A DNA stretch of 64,000 nucleotides from CAJQQK01 sp963696075 (lineage in GTDB: Bacteria > Pseudomonadota > Alphaproteobacteria > Rhizobiales > Hyphomicrobiaceae): assembly GCA_963696075.1 (NCBI GenBank), contig CAVOJD010000030.1, positions 62,001 to 126,000 on the forward strand, given 5' to 3'. Position 1 is the first letter of the stretch. Each line of letters starts with the position of its first letter. The notes beneath the pieces are model-generated. The model was not told where the DNA came from. It worked only from the letters and a program-made list of their open reading frames with translations, and did no database searches. A program made the translations under genes and the position numbers. This document shows, one piece after another, positions 32,479-40,637 of the stretch.

Positions 32479-33969
32479 ATGCGAATGCGTTGCTTGACGC
32501 AGCACCAAGGGTGTCTGCGAAGCGTTGTGGAGCGTGCGGGGATTGCAGTGGCCTGTTGGCATGCGATCCAGGGGCGCTGGGTCGTTGCGATGTTTGCTTG
32601 GCTTGTGCTGGCGGCGGCCGGGGCGACCAACGCGATGGCGAATGGCGCGGGGCCATCAGAAGTCAATGTCATTGCCCACAAGTCGGCGGTGATTGAACTC
32701 ACTGAGCCGTTCAGCAAGATCCTGGTTGCCAATGACGACATCGCCGATGTGGTGCCGTTGACGGACCAATCGCTGTCGATTGTCGGCAAGAAAATCGGCG
32801 CAACCAGCCTGACGCTGCTTGGCACCAACAAGTCCGTGATCGCCGAGATCGACATCAATGTGACGCACAATCTGAAGGATCTGAGAAAGAAGCTGCGGTC
32901 GCATCTGCCGCACAGTGATGTGCGGGTGACGGAGGCGAATGGCCGGATCCTGCTTTCCGGACGGGTTGATGACGCGCGCGCGGTCGAGAAGGCCGTTGCA
33001 ATCGCGGAGCAGTATGCGCCGCAGAACGTGACCAACACACTCGATGTGCGCCAGACCCAACAGGTGATGCTGGAGGTGCGGTTTGTCGAAGCCTCACGGC
33101 GGGCGTCGACGGAACTCGGGATAGGGACGCGGACGCGGGGATCGCGGATCAACGCGAACTCAGGGCCGCAAGCACTGGTTCGGGAGGGTATCTTGAGCAC
33201 CACGTCGCTGGTTTCCGGCGGCGCACCGTTCGGGACGATGATTGCGCGGCTCCTTGATGAGGGCACGCAGGTGGATCTGATCGTCAATGCGCTCGAGGAA
33301 CAAGGTCTGGCACGGCGGCTGGCGGAACCCAACCTTGTGACGATGTCGGGGGTCTCGGCGAGTTTTCTCGCGGGCGGCGAGTTCCCGTTTCCAGTCGATG
33401 CCGGCAATGACAAAGTCGTGGTCGACTTCAAGACGTTTGGCGTGGCGTTGAAATTTACGCCAACGGTTCTATCCGACGGTTTGATCAATCTGCAGATCGA
33501 GCCTGAAGTCAGTGAACTCGATGATACGTCCGGCGTACGGTTGCAGAATGTTCAGATCCCCGGCCTGATTGTGCGGCGTGCGCAGACCGTTGTGGAAGTG
33601 CGCGATGGGCAGAGTTTCGCAATTGCCGGGCTGTTGCAGCATGCCAATACGCGGCTTGGCCAGCAGTTGCCATGGATCGGGCAGGTGCCGGTGCTTGGGG
33701 CGTTGTTCCGCAGCGCACAGTTTCGCAAGCAGGAAACAGATCTCGTTATCATCATCACACCGCGCCTGGTGCGTCCGGCGCAGCCCGGGGAACGGCTGGC
33801 GACACCGCTGGATCTGACCAAAGGGTCGAGCCGCAAGGAATATTTTGCGAAAGGCCGTCAGGATGGACCGGTGTGGCGGACATCGACGAAGTATGCCCGA
33901 AAGTTCCCGGCGCCCGAGCCGACGCATGGGCACATTCTGACACTCGCGGACCGGGGGGCGATGCAGTGA
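32479..33969 (+). CDS. cpaC: Flp pilus outer-membrane secretin CpaC (RcpA)
   Basis: The 496-residue protein has a signal-like hydrophobic segment (about residues 30-55), a pilus-secretin N-domain, a BON-like domain (about residues 130-190) and a C-terminal secretin domain that ends with LPWIGQVPVLGALFRS and IIITPRLVRP, diagnostic of type II/IV secretins. It forms the outer-membrane pore for Flp pili. The start may be ATG 32479 or the GTG just before it. It ends with TGA overlapping the next ATG. Confidence 0.94.
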   Translation: MRMRCLTQHQGCLRSVVERAGIAVACWHAIQGRWVVAMFAWLVLAAAGATNAMANGAGPSEVNVIAHKSAVIELTEPFSKILVANDDIADVVPLTDQSLSIVGKKIGATSLTLLGTNKSVIAEIDINVTHNLKDLRKKLRSHLPHSDVRVTEANGRILLSGRVDDARAVEKAVAIAEQYAPQNVTNTLDVRQTQQVMLEVRFVEASRRASTELGIGTRTRGSRINANSGPQALVREGILSTTSLVSGGAPFGTMIARLLDEGTQVDLIVNALEEQGLARRLAEPNLVTMSGVSASFLAGGEFPFPVDAGNDKVVVDFKTFGVALKFTPTVLSDGLINLQIEPEVSELDDTSGVRLQNVQIPGLIVRRAQTVVEVRDGQSFAIAGLLQHANTRLGQQLPWIGQVPVLGALFRSAQFRKQETDLVIIITPRLVRPAQPGERLATPLDLTKGSSRKEYFAKGRQDGPVWRTSTKYARKFPAPEPTHGHILTLADRGAMQ

Positions 33970-34331
33970 TGAGGGGTAAGACGGGTTGCGTAGGCCACGG
34001 CTGGAAGCGCTTGACGACGTGGGGCGGCTTGGTCGTGGTTGCAGCCGGCGGGCTGTTGCTCGGCGGGTGCTATGATCCGGAAGCGCGGATCGATACGATT
34101 ACGCCGATCGCGGGCAATGCGATTGCGCACAACAAGGCGGTTCAAGTTGTCGATCCGTGGCCGGATCACGCTTTCCGGCGCCATCAGGTGACGGACGGGG
34201 AGCGGGTGCGGCGGGCTTACGAAGGCTATCGTGGGGGTAACGGCCAAGGCGGTGGCGGTGAGGATGAAGGTGGCGCCGTCTCTGGGAAAGAGAACCCCAC
34301 CGGGGGGGCTGGTGACAAGCCGGGCGCATAA
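33969..34331 (+). CDS. Pilus-locus lipoprotein (CpaD-position)
   Basis: The 120-residue protein has a lipobox LLGGC (about residues 30-34) after a hydrophobic leader. Its mature part has NAIAHNKAVQVVDPWPDHA, seen in small lipoproteins beside cpaC in other alphaproteobacteria, and a Gly-rich C-terminal tail. It overlaps the cpaC stop by one base (TGATG), so translation is coupled. It sits where CpaD normally is but is shorter; similarity to CpaD itself is weak. Localisation at the outer membrane near the secretin is inferred. Confidence 0.75.
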   Translation: MRGKTGCVGHGWKRLTTWGGLVVVAAGGLLLGGCYDPEARIDTITPIAGNAIAHNKAVQVVDPWPDHAFRRHQVTDGERVRRAYEGYRGGNGQGGGGEDEGGAVSGKENPTGGAGDKPGA

Positions 34332-34434
34332 TGTGTCTCGGGCATATCAGCGGCGGAGGGCATGAGCTGCGGTCTATGTCCACGCTCTTTGGACGACGAC
34401 GTAATTCCTGCACAACTGCGAGCGTGCGGTTTGG

Positions 34435-34470
34435 GGTGGAACGCCGGGGGGCTGGCGTCCCACCTTTTTT
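34435..34470 (+). terminator. Intrinsic terminator after the cpaB-cpaC operon
   Basis: GGTGG and ACGCC (34435-34445, with one A bulge) pair with GGCGT and CCACC (34454-34464, one C opposite). Six T residues follow. It stops plus-strand transcription from the pilus operon against the convergent TadG-like gene. Confidence 0.8.
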
Positions 34471-34472
34471 GT

Positions 34473-35732
34473 TCAGTTCGTGAGGCGCGGGCCGGATGAG
34501 ACCGGGGTGATGGCCATCTGGGGCAGGCCCTTGCCGTCGAAGTTGGTCTCGATGCGCACGGTGCCGTTGCCCTTGAGCTGGACCTTGTGGGCGACGATGG
34601 CCCAGGCATCAGCGTTCTGTCCGAGGTTGCCGTTGCCGCCGATCTGAAGCGTCTGTGTCGGGAAATAAAGCCCGCCGCTCAGCTTGACGTCGCCACCACC
34701 CTGGATTTCGGAGATCGTATACGGGTTTGACGCGGAATCCTGCATCATCGCCATGCCGGCGTAGGTGCCTGTGGCGGGGGCGATGAGGTCGAGGTCGGCG
34801 CCGCCGTTGACGGTGACGCCTGCATCGTCTCCAGTCACGTAGAAGACGACGCCGTGCGCGACGGTGGCGGATCCGCTGCGGAAGATGAGCGGGCCGCCCT
34901 TGACGACGTAGACACCGGGTTCAAGCGTTGCGTTGGCCTGCGCCATCATTTCGAGACCGCCACAATAGGTGCCAGGTGCGAGGGTGTGTTCGCCCTTTTT
35001 GACGACGGTTGCCTTTTCGGTGCCGTCACATTCATCCGATGCGGGGGCGGGAAGGTGAGCGAAGGGGTCGGGAACCGCCGAGCAGCCCTCCTTGGGCAGC
35101 GGCAGGAAGTTGCCGTTGATGTCGAAGCCGCCGACGGTGCAGAAGCTCTTTGCGGAGACGGTCGGGTCCCCGACGGCGCGCAGGGATTCAGCGGCGTTCG
35201 AGTTCGAGTAGACCGAGCAGTTGATGGCTTCGAAGCTGGTGGTGCCGTTGACGTAGAACGCACCGTCATCGGTTTCGGACAGCGCCAGGACGCAGGCCGG
35301 TCCGCCGTTCCCGAAATCCTTGCCGGCCGCCGCATTCGACGCCGCGTTGATCGCGATGTTCTCATAGCCGAATACACGTGTGAAGGATGTCGGGACACTG
35401 GCCGATGCGGTCAGTGAGACGCCGTTGCTGTTCGAGGTCACACTCGGAACGGCAGAGGAAATGAAGGCGCGGCCGGCGATGTTCGAAGCAAATACCGACT
35501 TGGCGATGCCCGCGCGCGCGGTCGGATCCGTGTCCGCCTTGGCGGCGCTGATGACGGCTGCGTCGGCGGCGGCCTGAAGTTCTGCCTTGGCTGAATGGGC
35601 GTGGCCGTAGTCGAGGGCTACGCCTGCTGCACCGAACAGGGGAATGGCGGAGAGGGCGAACAACATTGCCGTGTTGCCGCTGCGGCATTTGCCAAACCGT
35701 TCCAGGCATCCGGCGAGATGAGACCTGATCAT
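34473..35732 (-). CDS. TadE/TadG-like pilus assembly protein
   Basis: The 419-residue protein has one N-terminal membrane helix (TAMLFALSAIPLFGAAGVALD) after a short basic segment, the diagnostic start of TadE/TadG pseudopilin-like proteins. The rest is a periplasmic part with many Gly/Asn-rich segments, a DECDG motif and paired Cys residues. In tad systems such proteins are minor pseudopilins. I take ATG 35732 as the start with AAGGG about 10 bases upstream; an ATG at 35828 would add 32 residues. It converges on the cpa operon. Confidence 0.82.
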   Translation of the reverse strand: MIRSHLAGCLERFGKCRSGNTAMLFALSAIPLFGAAGVALDYGHAHSAKAELQAAADAAVISAAKADTDPTARAGIAKSVFASNIAGRAFISSAVPSVTSNSNGVSLTASASVPTSFTRVFGYENIAINAASNAAAGKDFGNGGPACVLALSETDDGAFYVNGTTSFEAINCSVYSNSNAAESLRAVGDPTVSAKSFCTVGGFDINGNFLPLPKEGCSAVPDPFAHLPAPASDECDGTEKATVVKKGEHTLAPGTYCGGLEMMAQANATLEPGVYVVKGGPLIFRSGSATVAHGVVFYVTGDDAGVTVNGGADLDLIAPATGTYAGMAMMQDSASNPYTISEIQGGGDVKLSGGLYFPTQTLQIGGNGNLGQNADAWAIVAHKVQLKGNGTVRIETNFDGKGLPQMAITPVSSGPRLTN

Positions 35733-36003
35733 TTTCAACTGCCCTTGTATTTGCGCAAAATAGTTTCTCCTTTTATCGAATGCCATAATACTCTTTGCGA
35801 TTTGGTTGTTGTGGGCGGCGGTATTCAAAATTTTTTTTTATGGATTCTTTAAGCATGCCAAAGTGGTCGCCGCCGGGGTGTGTTCGCGGGGCTTTTTTCG
35901 CCGAGTTCCTGCCGTTCCGGCGGGGTTCGACGTGTTCCGGATCAGTTGGCAGTCCGGGGGATGAGGGCGTAGGATTGGTGTTGGAAATTGTCAGATGAGG
36001 TAA

Positions 36004-36636
36004 ATGGTCATGGCGCTGAGCGGTGAAGGGGCGATCTGCATCTGGAACGACATCACGCCGGAGGGGGAGGCCGACTTCTATGCCTGGCATATCGAAGAAC
36101 ACATGCCGGAGCGGGTCGGCATTCCGGGGTTCACGCGGGGGCGGCGCTATGTTGGCGGTGATGAAGGGACGAGCCCGCGGTTCTTTACGCTTTATGAAAC
36201 GGTCACGCCGGAGGTGGCGGTTGGTCAGGATTATCTCAATCGGCTGAATGCGCCGACGGCGTGGACCAAGCAGGCGACGCAGGGATTTCGCAATACGTTC
36301 CGCGCGCTGACGCGGGTGAAGGCGAGCTTCGGGCAGGGGCCGGGCGGCGTTCTTGCCACGCTGCGCATGACGCTTTCAGGTGAAGGGCGGGAGGCGCTCT
36401 GCCAGAAACTGGCGGTGGAGGTTCTGCCGGTGATCGCGCGCGGCGCGATGATTACGGGGGCGCATCTTTGCATGACGGATGTGGCGGCGAGTGCGGGGCG
36501 GACCGAGGAGACCAAGGGGCGGGACGATATTCAGGTGCCGCCGGATACGGTCGTCCTGATCGAGGGCTGTCAGCTCGATGCCGTCGATGCTGCCACGCGT
36601 GCGTGCGTCCAGGCCGCGGACCTCACAGGGGCGTAG
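36004..36636 (+). CDS. DUF4286-like ferredoxin-fold protein
   Basis: The 210-residue protein has two repeats of the alpha/beta barrel ferredoxin fold. The first block includes DFYAWHIEEHMPERVGIPG, close to the conserved WY/WH-EHMPER segment of small dimeric EthD/DUF4286 proteins. No catalytic residues can be named. GAGG lies just upstream; ATG 36004 is used but 36010 is also possible. Seventy bases separate it from the Gfo/Idh/MocA gene, which may be its operon partner. Confidence 0.72.
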   Translation: MVMALSGEGAICIWNDITPEGEADFYAWHIEEHMPERVGIPGFTRGRRYVGGDEGTSPRFFTLYETVTPEVAVGQDYLNRLNAPTAWTKQATQGFRNTFRALTRVKASFGQGPGGVLATLRMTLSGEGREALCQKLAVEVLPVIARGAMITGAHLCMTDVAASAGRTEETKGRDDIQVPPDTVVLIEGCQLDAVDAATRACVQAADLTGA

Positions 36637-36706
36637 CGCACCGGCGATCGGTCTTTACCGGCACGAATATACGCGGCTCAAGACCGCTTGGGGGGCGGGC
36701 TAAGCC

Positions 36707-37732
36707 ATGGCGGAAACCGGCAGCATCAGAATTGCGCTGATCGAGGCGGGGCACTGGCATGCACCGCTCTATCTGGATGGCCTTTCCGGCGATGGGATCG
36801 ATGTCGTCGCCGTTTCGGATCGTGAGGGGGCGGGGGGCCGTCAGATCGCCGAGCGCTGCAAGGCGCGTTTTCATGAAGACTGGCGCGCGCTCATTCAGTC
36901 AGAGGCGATTGATTTCGCCATCGCGTTTGGTCGTCCCGTCGAGATGCCCGCGATCGGGGAGGCGCTGGTCGAGGCGGGGATTGCGTTTGCGCTGGAGAAG
37001 CCGTGTGGTGTTGATCCCGCCGGCGTGCGGCGGCTGGCGGAGATGGCGGCGCGCGCGGGGCATTTTGCAGCCGTGCCGTACCTCTACCGGATCGGCCCGC
37101 TGAGGACGATGCTGGCCAACCTTTCAGGGGGATTGCCGGGGCGGTTCCATCACCTCTCGTTTCGCTTCATCGGTGGGCCGCCGACGCGGTATCTCGAGAA
37201 TGATTGCGCGTGGATGCTCGACCCCACGCAGTCGGGAGGCGGGGCGCTGATGAACCTCGGGGGGCATTTCGTCGATCTGTTCCATCTCCTGACCGGGGGG
37301 CCGGCTGCGACCGTTTCGGCGCTGACCAGTGAGGGGGCCTACGGGGCGGGTGTCGAAGACTATGCCGTGCTGAGGTTGACGGGGGCTGGCGGGGCGATTG
37401 GTGTGATCGAGGCGGGCTATACGTTTCCAAGTGCGGGAGAGGCGCTGAGGGAGTTTTCCTTCACGTTGCGTTCTGAGCAGTATTACGTGACGTCGCGGGG
37501 GCGGGGGCTTGAGGTGCGGTCTGTTGCGGCGCCACAGGAGAAAAGCGATGCCTTGGATCTCGAGCTGCGCAACGAGCTCTATTATCCGATGTTCGTTGCC
37601 GACACGATCGAGCGGTTTCGGGCGGGCAAACCGCCGGCGTGCGGGCTGGAGCAGGCGGTTGAGGTGATGGATATCATGGCGCTTGCCTATCGGTCGGCTG
37701 CGAGCGGCGGACAGGTGCTGGCTTATCAATAA
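36707..37732 (+). CDS. Gfo/Idh/MocA family oxidoreductase
   Basis: The 341-residue protein has a Rossmann N-terminal domain and the EKPCGVD signature near residue 95. The first nucleotide loop (IEAGHWHAPL) is less canonical than usual, lacking the GxGxxG pattern, so cofactor binding may be altered. GGGALMNLGGHFVDLFH near residue 177 is typical of the family's C-terminal domain. It may act on a sugar or hydroxy acid together with the preceding DUF4286-like protein. Confidence 0.87.
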   Translation: MAETGSIRIALIEAGHWHAPLYLDGLSGDGIDVVAVSDREGAGGRQIAERCKARFHEDWRALIQSEAIDFAIAFGRPVEMPAIGEALVEAGIAFALEKPCGVDPAGVRRLAEMAARAGHFAAVPYLYRIGPLRTMLANLSGGLPGRFHHLSFRFIGGPPTRYLENDCAWMLDPTQSGGGALMNLGGHFVDLFHLLTGGPAATVSALTSEGAYGAGVEDYAVLRLTGAGGAIGVIEAGYTFPSAGEALREFSFTLRSEQYYVTSRGRGLEVRSVAAPQEKSDALDLELRNELYYPMFVADTIERFRAGKPPACGLEQAVEVMDIMALAYRSAASGGQVLAYQ

Positions 37733-37875
37733 GATTTGCCGATGATTGGAACGTCCGTGTGCCGGCTTCTGATTGATGCACGGTTTGATGAGATGGGGCG
37801 CGACGTTGGTGATGCTCTGCGGCACCGGTGCGGGCGCTGGTGGGGTCGGCGGTTCAGGCCCGGCAAGGAAACCGA

Positions 37876-39243
37876 ATGATCAACTGGCGGCGGGTTTTTT
37901 ATATTGTACGCTCAAGCTTCTGGTTCGTGCCGGGGGTGATGGCAATTGCCGCGGTTCTGCTGGCGATTGCGTTTGCCGAATATGATTTCGGTTTCGGCAA
38001 CGGACCCGGTTTTGCGCAGGTGACGGACGAGACAGGAATGCCGGTCGACAGCGCGCGGTCCATCCTGTCGACGATTGTCGGGTCCATGATCACGGTCACG
38101 ACACTCGTTTTTTCGATGACGCTGGTCGCGATGACGCTGGTTGCCCAACAGCTTGGGCCGCGCATCGTGATCCGGTTCATGGATAACCGGCCGACGCAGA
38201 TCTTCCTCGGTCTGTTCCTTGCGACGTTCCTGTTTGCGCTGATCGTATTGGTGCGGATCGGTTATGTGGATGAGGGCAGTCAGGTTCCAAACATTGCGAT
38301 CATCCTTTCGACGGGGCTCGTCATCCTGTCGATGGGCGCGATCATTGCGTTCATCCACAACGTGGCGAGCCGGATCCAGGCAGACCAGATTGTTGCAGAG
38401 CTCGGGACTGAATTTCGGGCGGCGACGGATCGGCTGGTTCAAAACACCAGCGGGAAAGAGCCATTTGCTTCGCTCAAGGAGCTGGAGGAACTGGAGGCGC
38501 TGTTCCAGTCGCGCAAGATCATTGAGATCGGTGCGCCTGAAAGCGGCTACCTGAACGTGTTGGACGAGCAGGCGGCACTCGACTTCCTGGAAAGGGAAGA
38601 TCTGGTCGTCAGGGTCGTGTCCAGTCCGGGCGGGTTTGTCCTGCAAGGGGTGCCGGTGTTGGAGGTGGCGGCCGAGGGGTTCGACGACGAACGCGTCGAG
38701 GAGATCAAGGAGCGATTGGGGGCGATGCTCTCAGTGCTGCCGACGCGGACGGCCGAGGTCACGCTGGATTTCGAAGTCAATGCGTTGACCGAGGTGGCGC
38801 TACGTGCGCTTTCGCCCGGCATCAACGATCCCTATACCGCGCGGGCGTGCATTCATCGTCTTGGCACCGGGCTCAGGGCGCTGCTCGATCATCCGGGACG
38901 TCCGCCGGTGACGCGTGGAGAGGATGAGGCGGTGCGCATCGTCCATCATTGCCAGCCGTTCGGGTATTATTGCTCGCTTGCGCTGAGGCCGCTGATGAAC
39001 GCCGGGCGCGATCATGCCGAGGTGCTGTCAGACATCGCGCACATGCTGGGTGCGCTTGGCGCGATGGCGGAGCGCGAAGAGCGAGGCCAGGACGTGATTG
39101 TCAATCTCGATGCGCTGGAGGAGACGCTGGGGAACTGCGGGCTGATCCCGTCGGACCGGACTTGGGTCAAGGAGCATATCCGGCTGGCGCGGGAAAAAGT
39201 GGAACGGAATATGTCGGGTTCGGCCGAGAATGCCAGCGACTAA
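37876..39243 (+). CDS. DUF2254 domain membrane protein
   Basis: The 455-residue protein has four membrane helices in the first 175 residues (for example about residues 15-35, 75-100, 118-140 and 153-175) and a large soluble C-terminal part. The segment AQQLGPRIVIRFMDNRPTQ is typical of the DUF2254 family. ALSPGINDPYTARACIHRL near residue 313 is another family mark. Function is unknown. AAGGAA lies five bases before ATG 37876. Confidence 0.88.
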   Translation: MINWRRVFYIVRSSFWFVPGVMAIAAVLLAIAFAEYDFGFGNGPGFAQVTDETGMPVDSARSILSTIVGSMITVTTLVFSMTLVAMTLVAQQLGPRIVIRFMDNRPTQIFLGLFLATFLFALIVLVRIGYVDEGSQVPNIAIILSTGLVILSMGAIIAFIHNVASRIQADQIVAELGTEFRAATDRLVQNTSGKEPFASLKELEELEALFQSRKIIEIGAPESGYLNVLDEQAALDFLEREDLVVRVVSSPGGFVLQGVPVLEVAAEGFDDERVEEIKERLGAMLSVLPTRTAEVTLDFEVNALTEVALRALSPGINDPYTARACIHRLGTGLRALLDHPGRPPVTRGEDEAVRIVHHCQPFGYYCSLALRPLMNAGRDHAEVLSDIAHMLGALGAMAEREERGQDVIVNLDALEETLGNCGLIPSDRTWVKEHIRLAREKVERNMSGSAENASD

Positions 39244-39507
39244 CGGCAATTCGTTAATAACGTTTCGCCGCGAATGCCCGCAACGCAGTCACTATGTGTG
39301 GTCCGCACAACTTGTGGGCAGACGGTCTCGCGGGTAGTCTTAAAAACTTGTAAAGCCAGCAAGAGCGGCACCAGCCGTCTCTCATTGCTAGCTTTTTTGG
39401 CTTCCGATCCTGACGGATTCCGTTTCGGTGCGGCGCGATGGCGCGTTCTTCGAACGGTACTCGGGGCTCGGAATTCTGGATGGGTTCATCAAGGGAGATC
39501 CGATCAC

Positions 39508-40491
39508 ATGCGTTTTAAGTCCTTCGGCACAGTCAAAGGGGCCGGTCTCGCGGTTGCAGCGATTGCTGCGTTGAGTGCGGCGCCTGCGAGCGCCCAGCAG
39601 AAGTTCATCTCGATCGGCACCGGCGGCGTGACCGGCGTCTACTATCCGACCGGCGGCGCGATCTGCCGTCTCGTCAACAAGGATCGCAAGGAACACGGGA
39701 TTCGCTGTTCGGCTGAATCGACCGGCGGCTCGATCTACAACATCAACACCATTCGCGCCGGTGAACTCGAGTTCGGTGTTGCCCAGTCGGACTGGCAGTA
39801 CCACGCCTACAACGGCACCTCGAAGTTCAAGGATGCGGGCGCGTACAAGGATCTGCGGGCCGTGTTCTCGGTGCACCCTGAACCGGTGACGATCGTGGCG
39901 CGTGCGGATGCCGGCATTTCGAACATCACCGACCTCAAGGGCAAGGCGCTCAACATCGGCAACGCTGGCTCGGGTACCCGCGGCACCTGGGAGGTCATCG
40001 AGCAGGCGCTCGGCTGGAAGCGCGAAGATCTCAAGGTGGCAGCCGAACTCAAGTCGGCTGAAACGGGACAGGCGCTTTGTGATGGCAAGATCCAGGCGTA
40101 TTTCTGGCTGGTTGGTCATCCGTCCGCGCTGACGCAGGAAACGCTGTCGACGTGTGATGCCGTGCTCGTCAATGCGACGGGGGCCGAGATCGACAAGCTC
40201 GTTGCTGACAACTCCTACTACCGCAAGGCGACGATCCCCGCCGGCATGTACAATAATAAGGAAGACGTCACCACGTTCGGCGTCGGCGCGACGTTCGTCT
40301 CCAGCGCAAGCGTGCCGGAAGAGGTCGTCTACACCGTTGTCAAAGCTGTCTTCGAGAACTTCGATCAGTTCAAGAAGCTGCACCCGGCGTTCGCGAACCT
40401 GAAAGAGAAAGAAATGATCAGCGATTCGCTCTCGGCGCCGCTGCATGCCGGCGCGCAGAAGTACTACAAGGAAAAGGGCTGGATCCAGTAA
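39508..40491 (+). CDS. TAXI-family TRAP transporter solute-binding protein
   Basis: The 327-residue precursor has a signal peptide (about residues 1-29, ending ASA-QQ). SIGTGGVTGVYYPTGGAIC (about residues 34-52) is the TAXI-type signature. TRAP binding proteins of this class capture carboxylates or amino acids in the periplasm; the substrate cannot be told. AAGGGAG lies about 10 bases before the ATG. It is followed by a nine-base-pair hairpin and the fused permease gene, the usual two-component layout. Confidence 0.95.
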   Translation: MRFKSFGTVKGAGLAVAAIAALSAAPASAQQKFISIGTGGVTGVYYPTGGAICRLVNKDRKEHGIRCSAESTGGSIYNINTIRAGELEFGVAQSDWQYHAYNGTSKFKDAGAYKDLRAVFSVHPEPVTIVARADAGISNITDLKGKALNIGNAGSGTRGTWEVIEQALGWKREDLKVAAELKSAETGQALCDGKIQAYFWLVGHPSALTQETLSTCDAVLVNATGAEIDKLVADNSYYRKATIPAGMYNNKEDVTTFGVGATFVSSASVPEEVVYTVVKAVFENFDQFKKLHPAFANLKEKEMISDSLSAPLHAGAQKYYKEKGWIQ

Positions 40492-40497
40492 TTCAGC

Positions 40498-40519
40498 TTT
40501 GGCCTGTCTTTGGCCTGTC
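40498..40519 (+). repeat. Tandem 11-bp repeat after the binding-protein gene
   Basis: TTTGGCCTGTC occurs twice in direct tandem (40498-40508 and 40509-40519) just behind the stop codon of the binding protein. It is short and its meaning is unknown. Confidence 0.55.
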
Positions 40520-40538
40520 CGGGCCGATCCAGGCAAAC

Positions 40539-40564
40539 GGAGAGCGCTATCTGTGGCGCTCTCC
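40539..40564 (+). promoter_or_regulatory. Intra-operon hairpin between binding protein and permease genes
   Basis: GGAGAGCGC pairs perfectly with GCGCTCTCC across an eight-base loop. It has no U-tract. Such stem-loops behind binding-protein genes are known to protect upstream mRNA and reduce downstream expression, giving a surplus of binding protein over permease. That role here is inferred. Confidence 0.6.
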
Positions 40565-40637
40565 AACCACCCTTGCGGATGGGGCGCGACTGATCCGAAT
40601 TCCTTACATAGCCCACTAGCGGGAGGCGAGGGCCCTT

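Noticed and set aside
35733..35783. AAGGAG followed by a seven-codon TTG frame in front of the TadG-like gene
   Set aside because: Frame ends before the gene start and is not conserved in any way I can see; probably a chance site or the real ribosome site for an unusual start.
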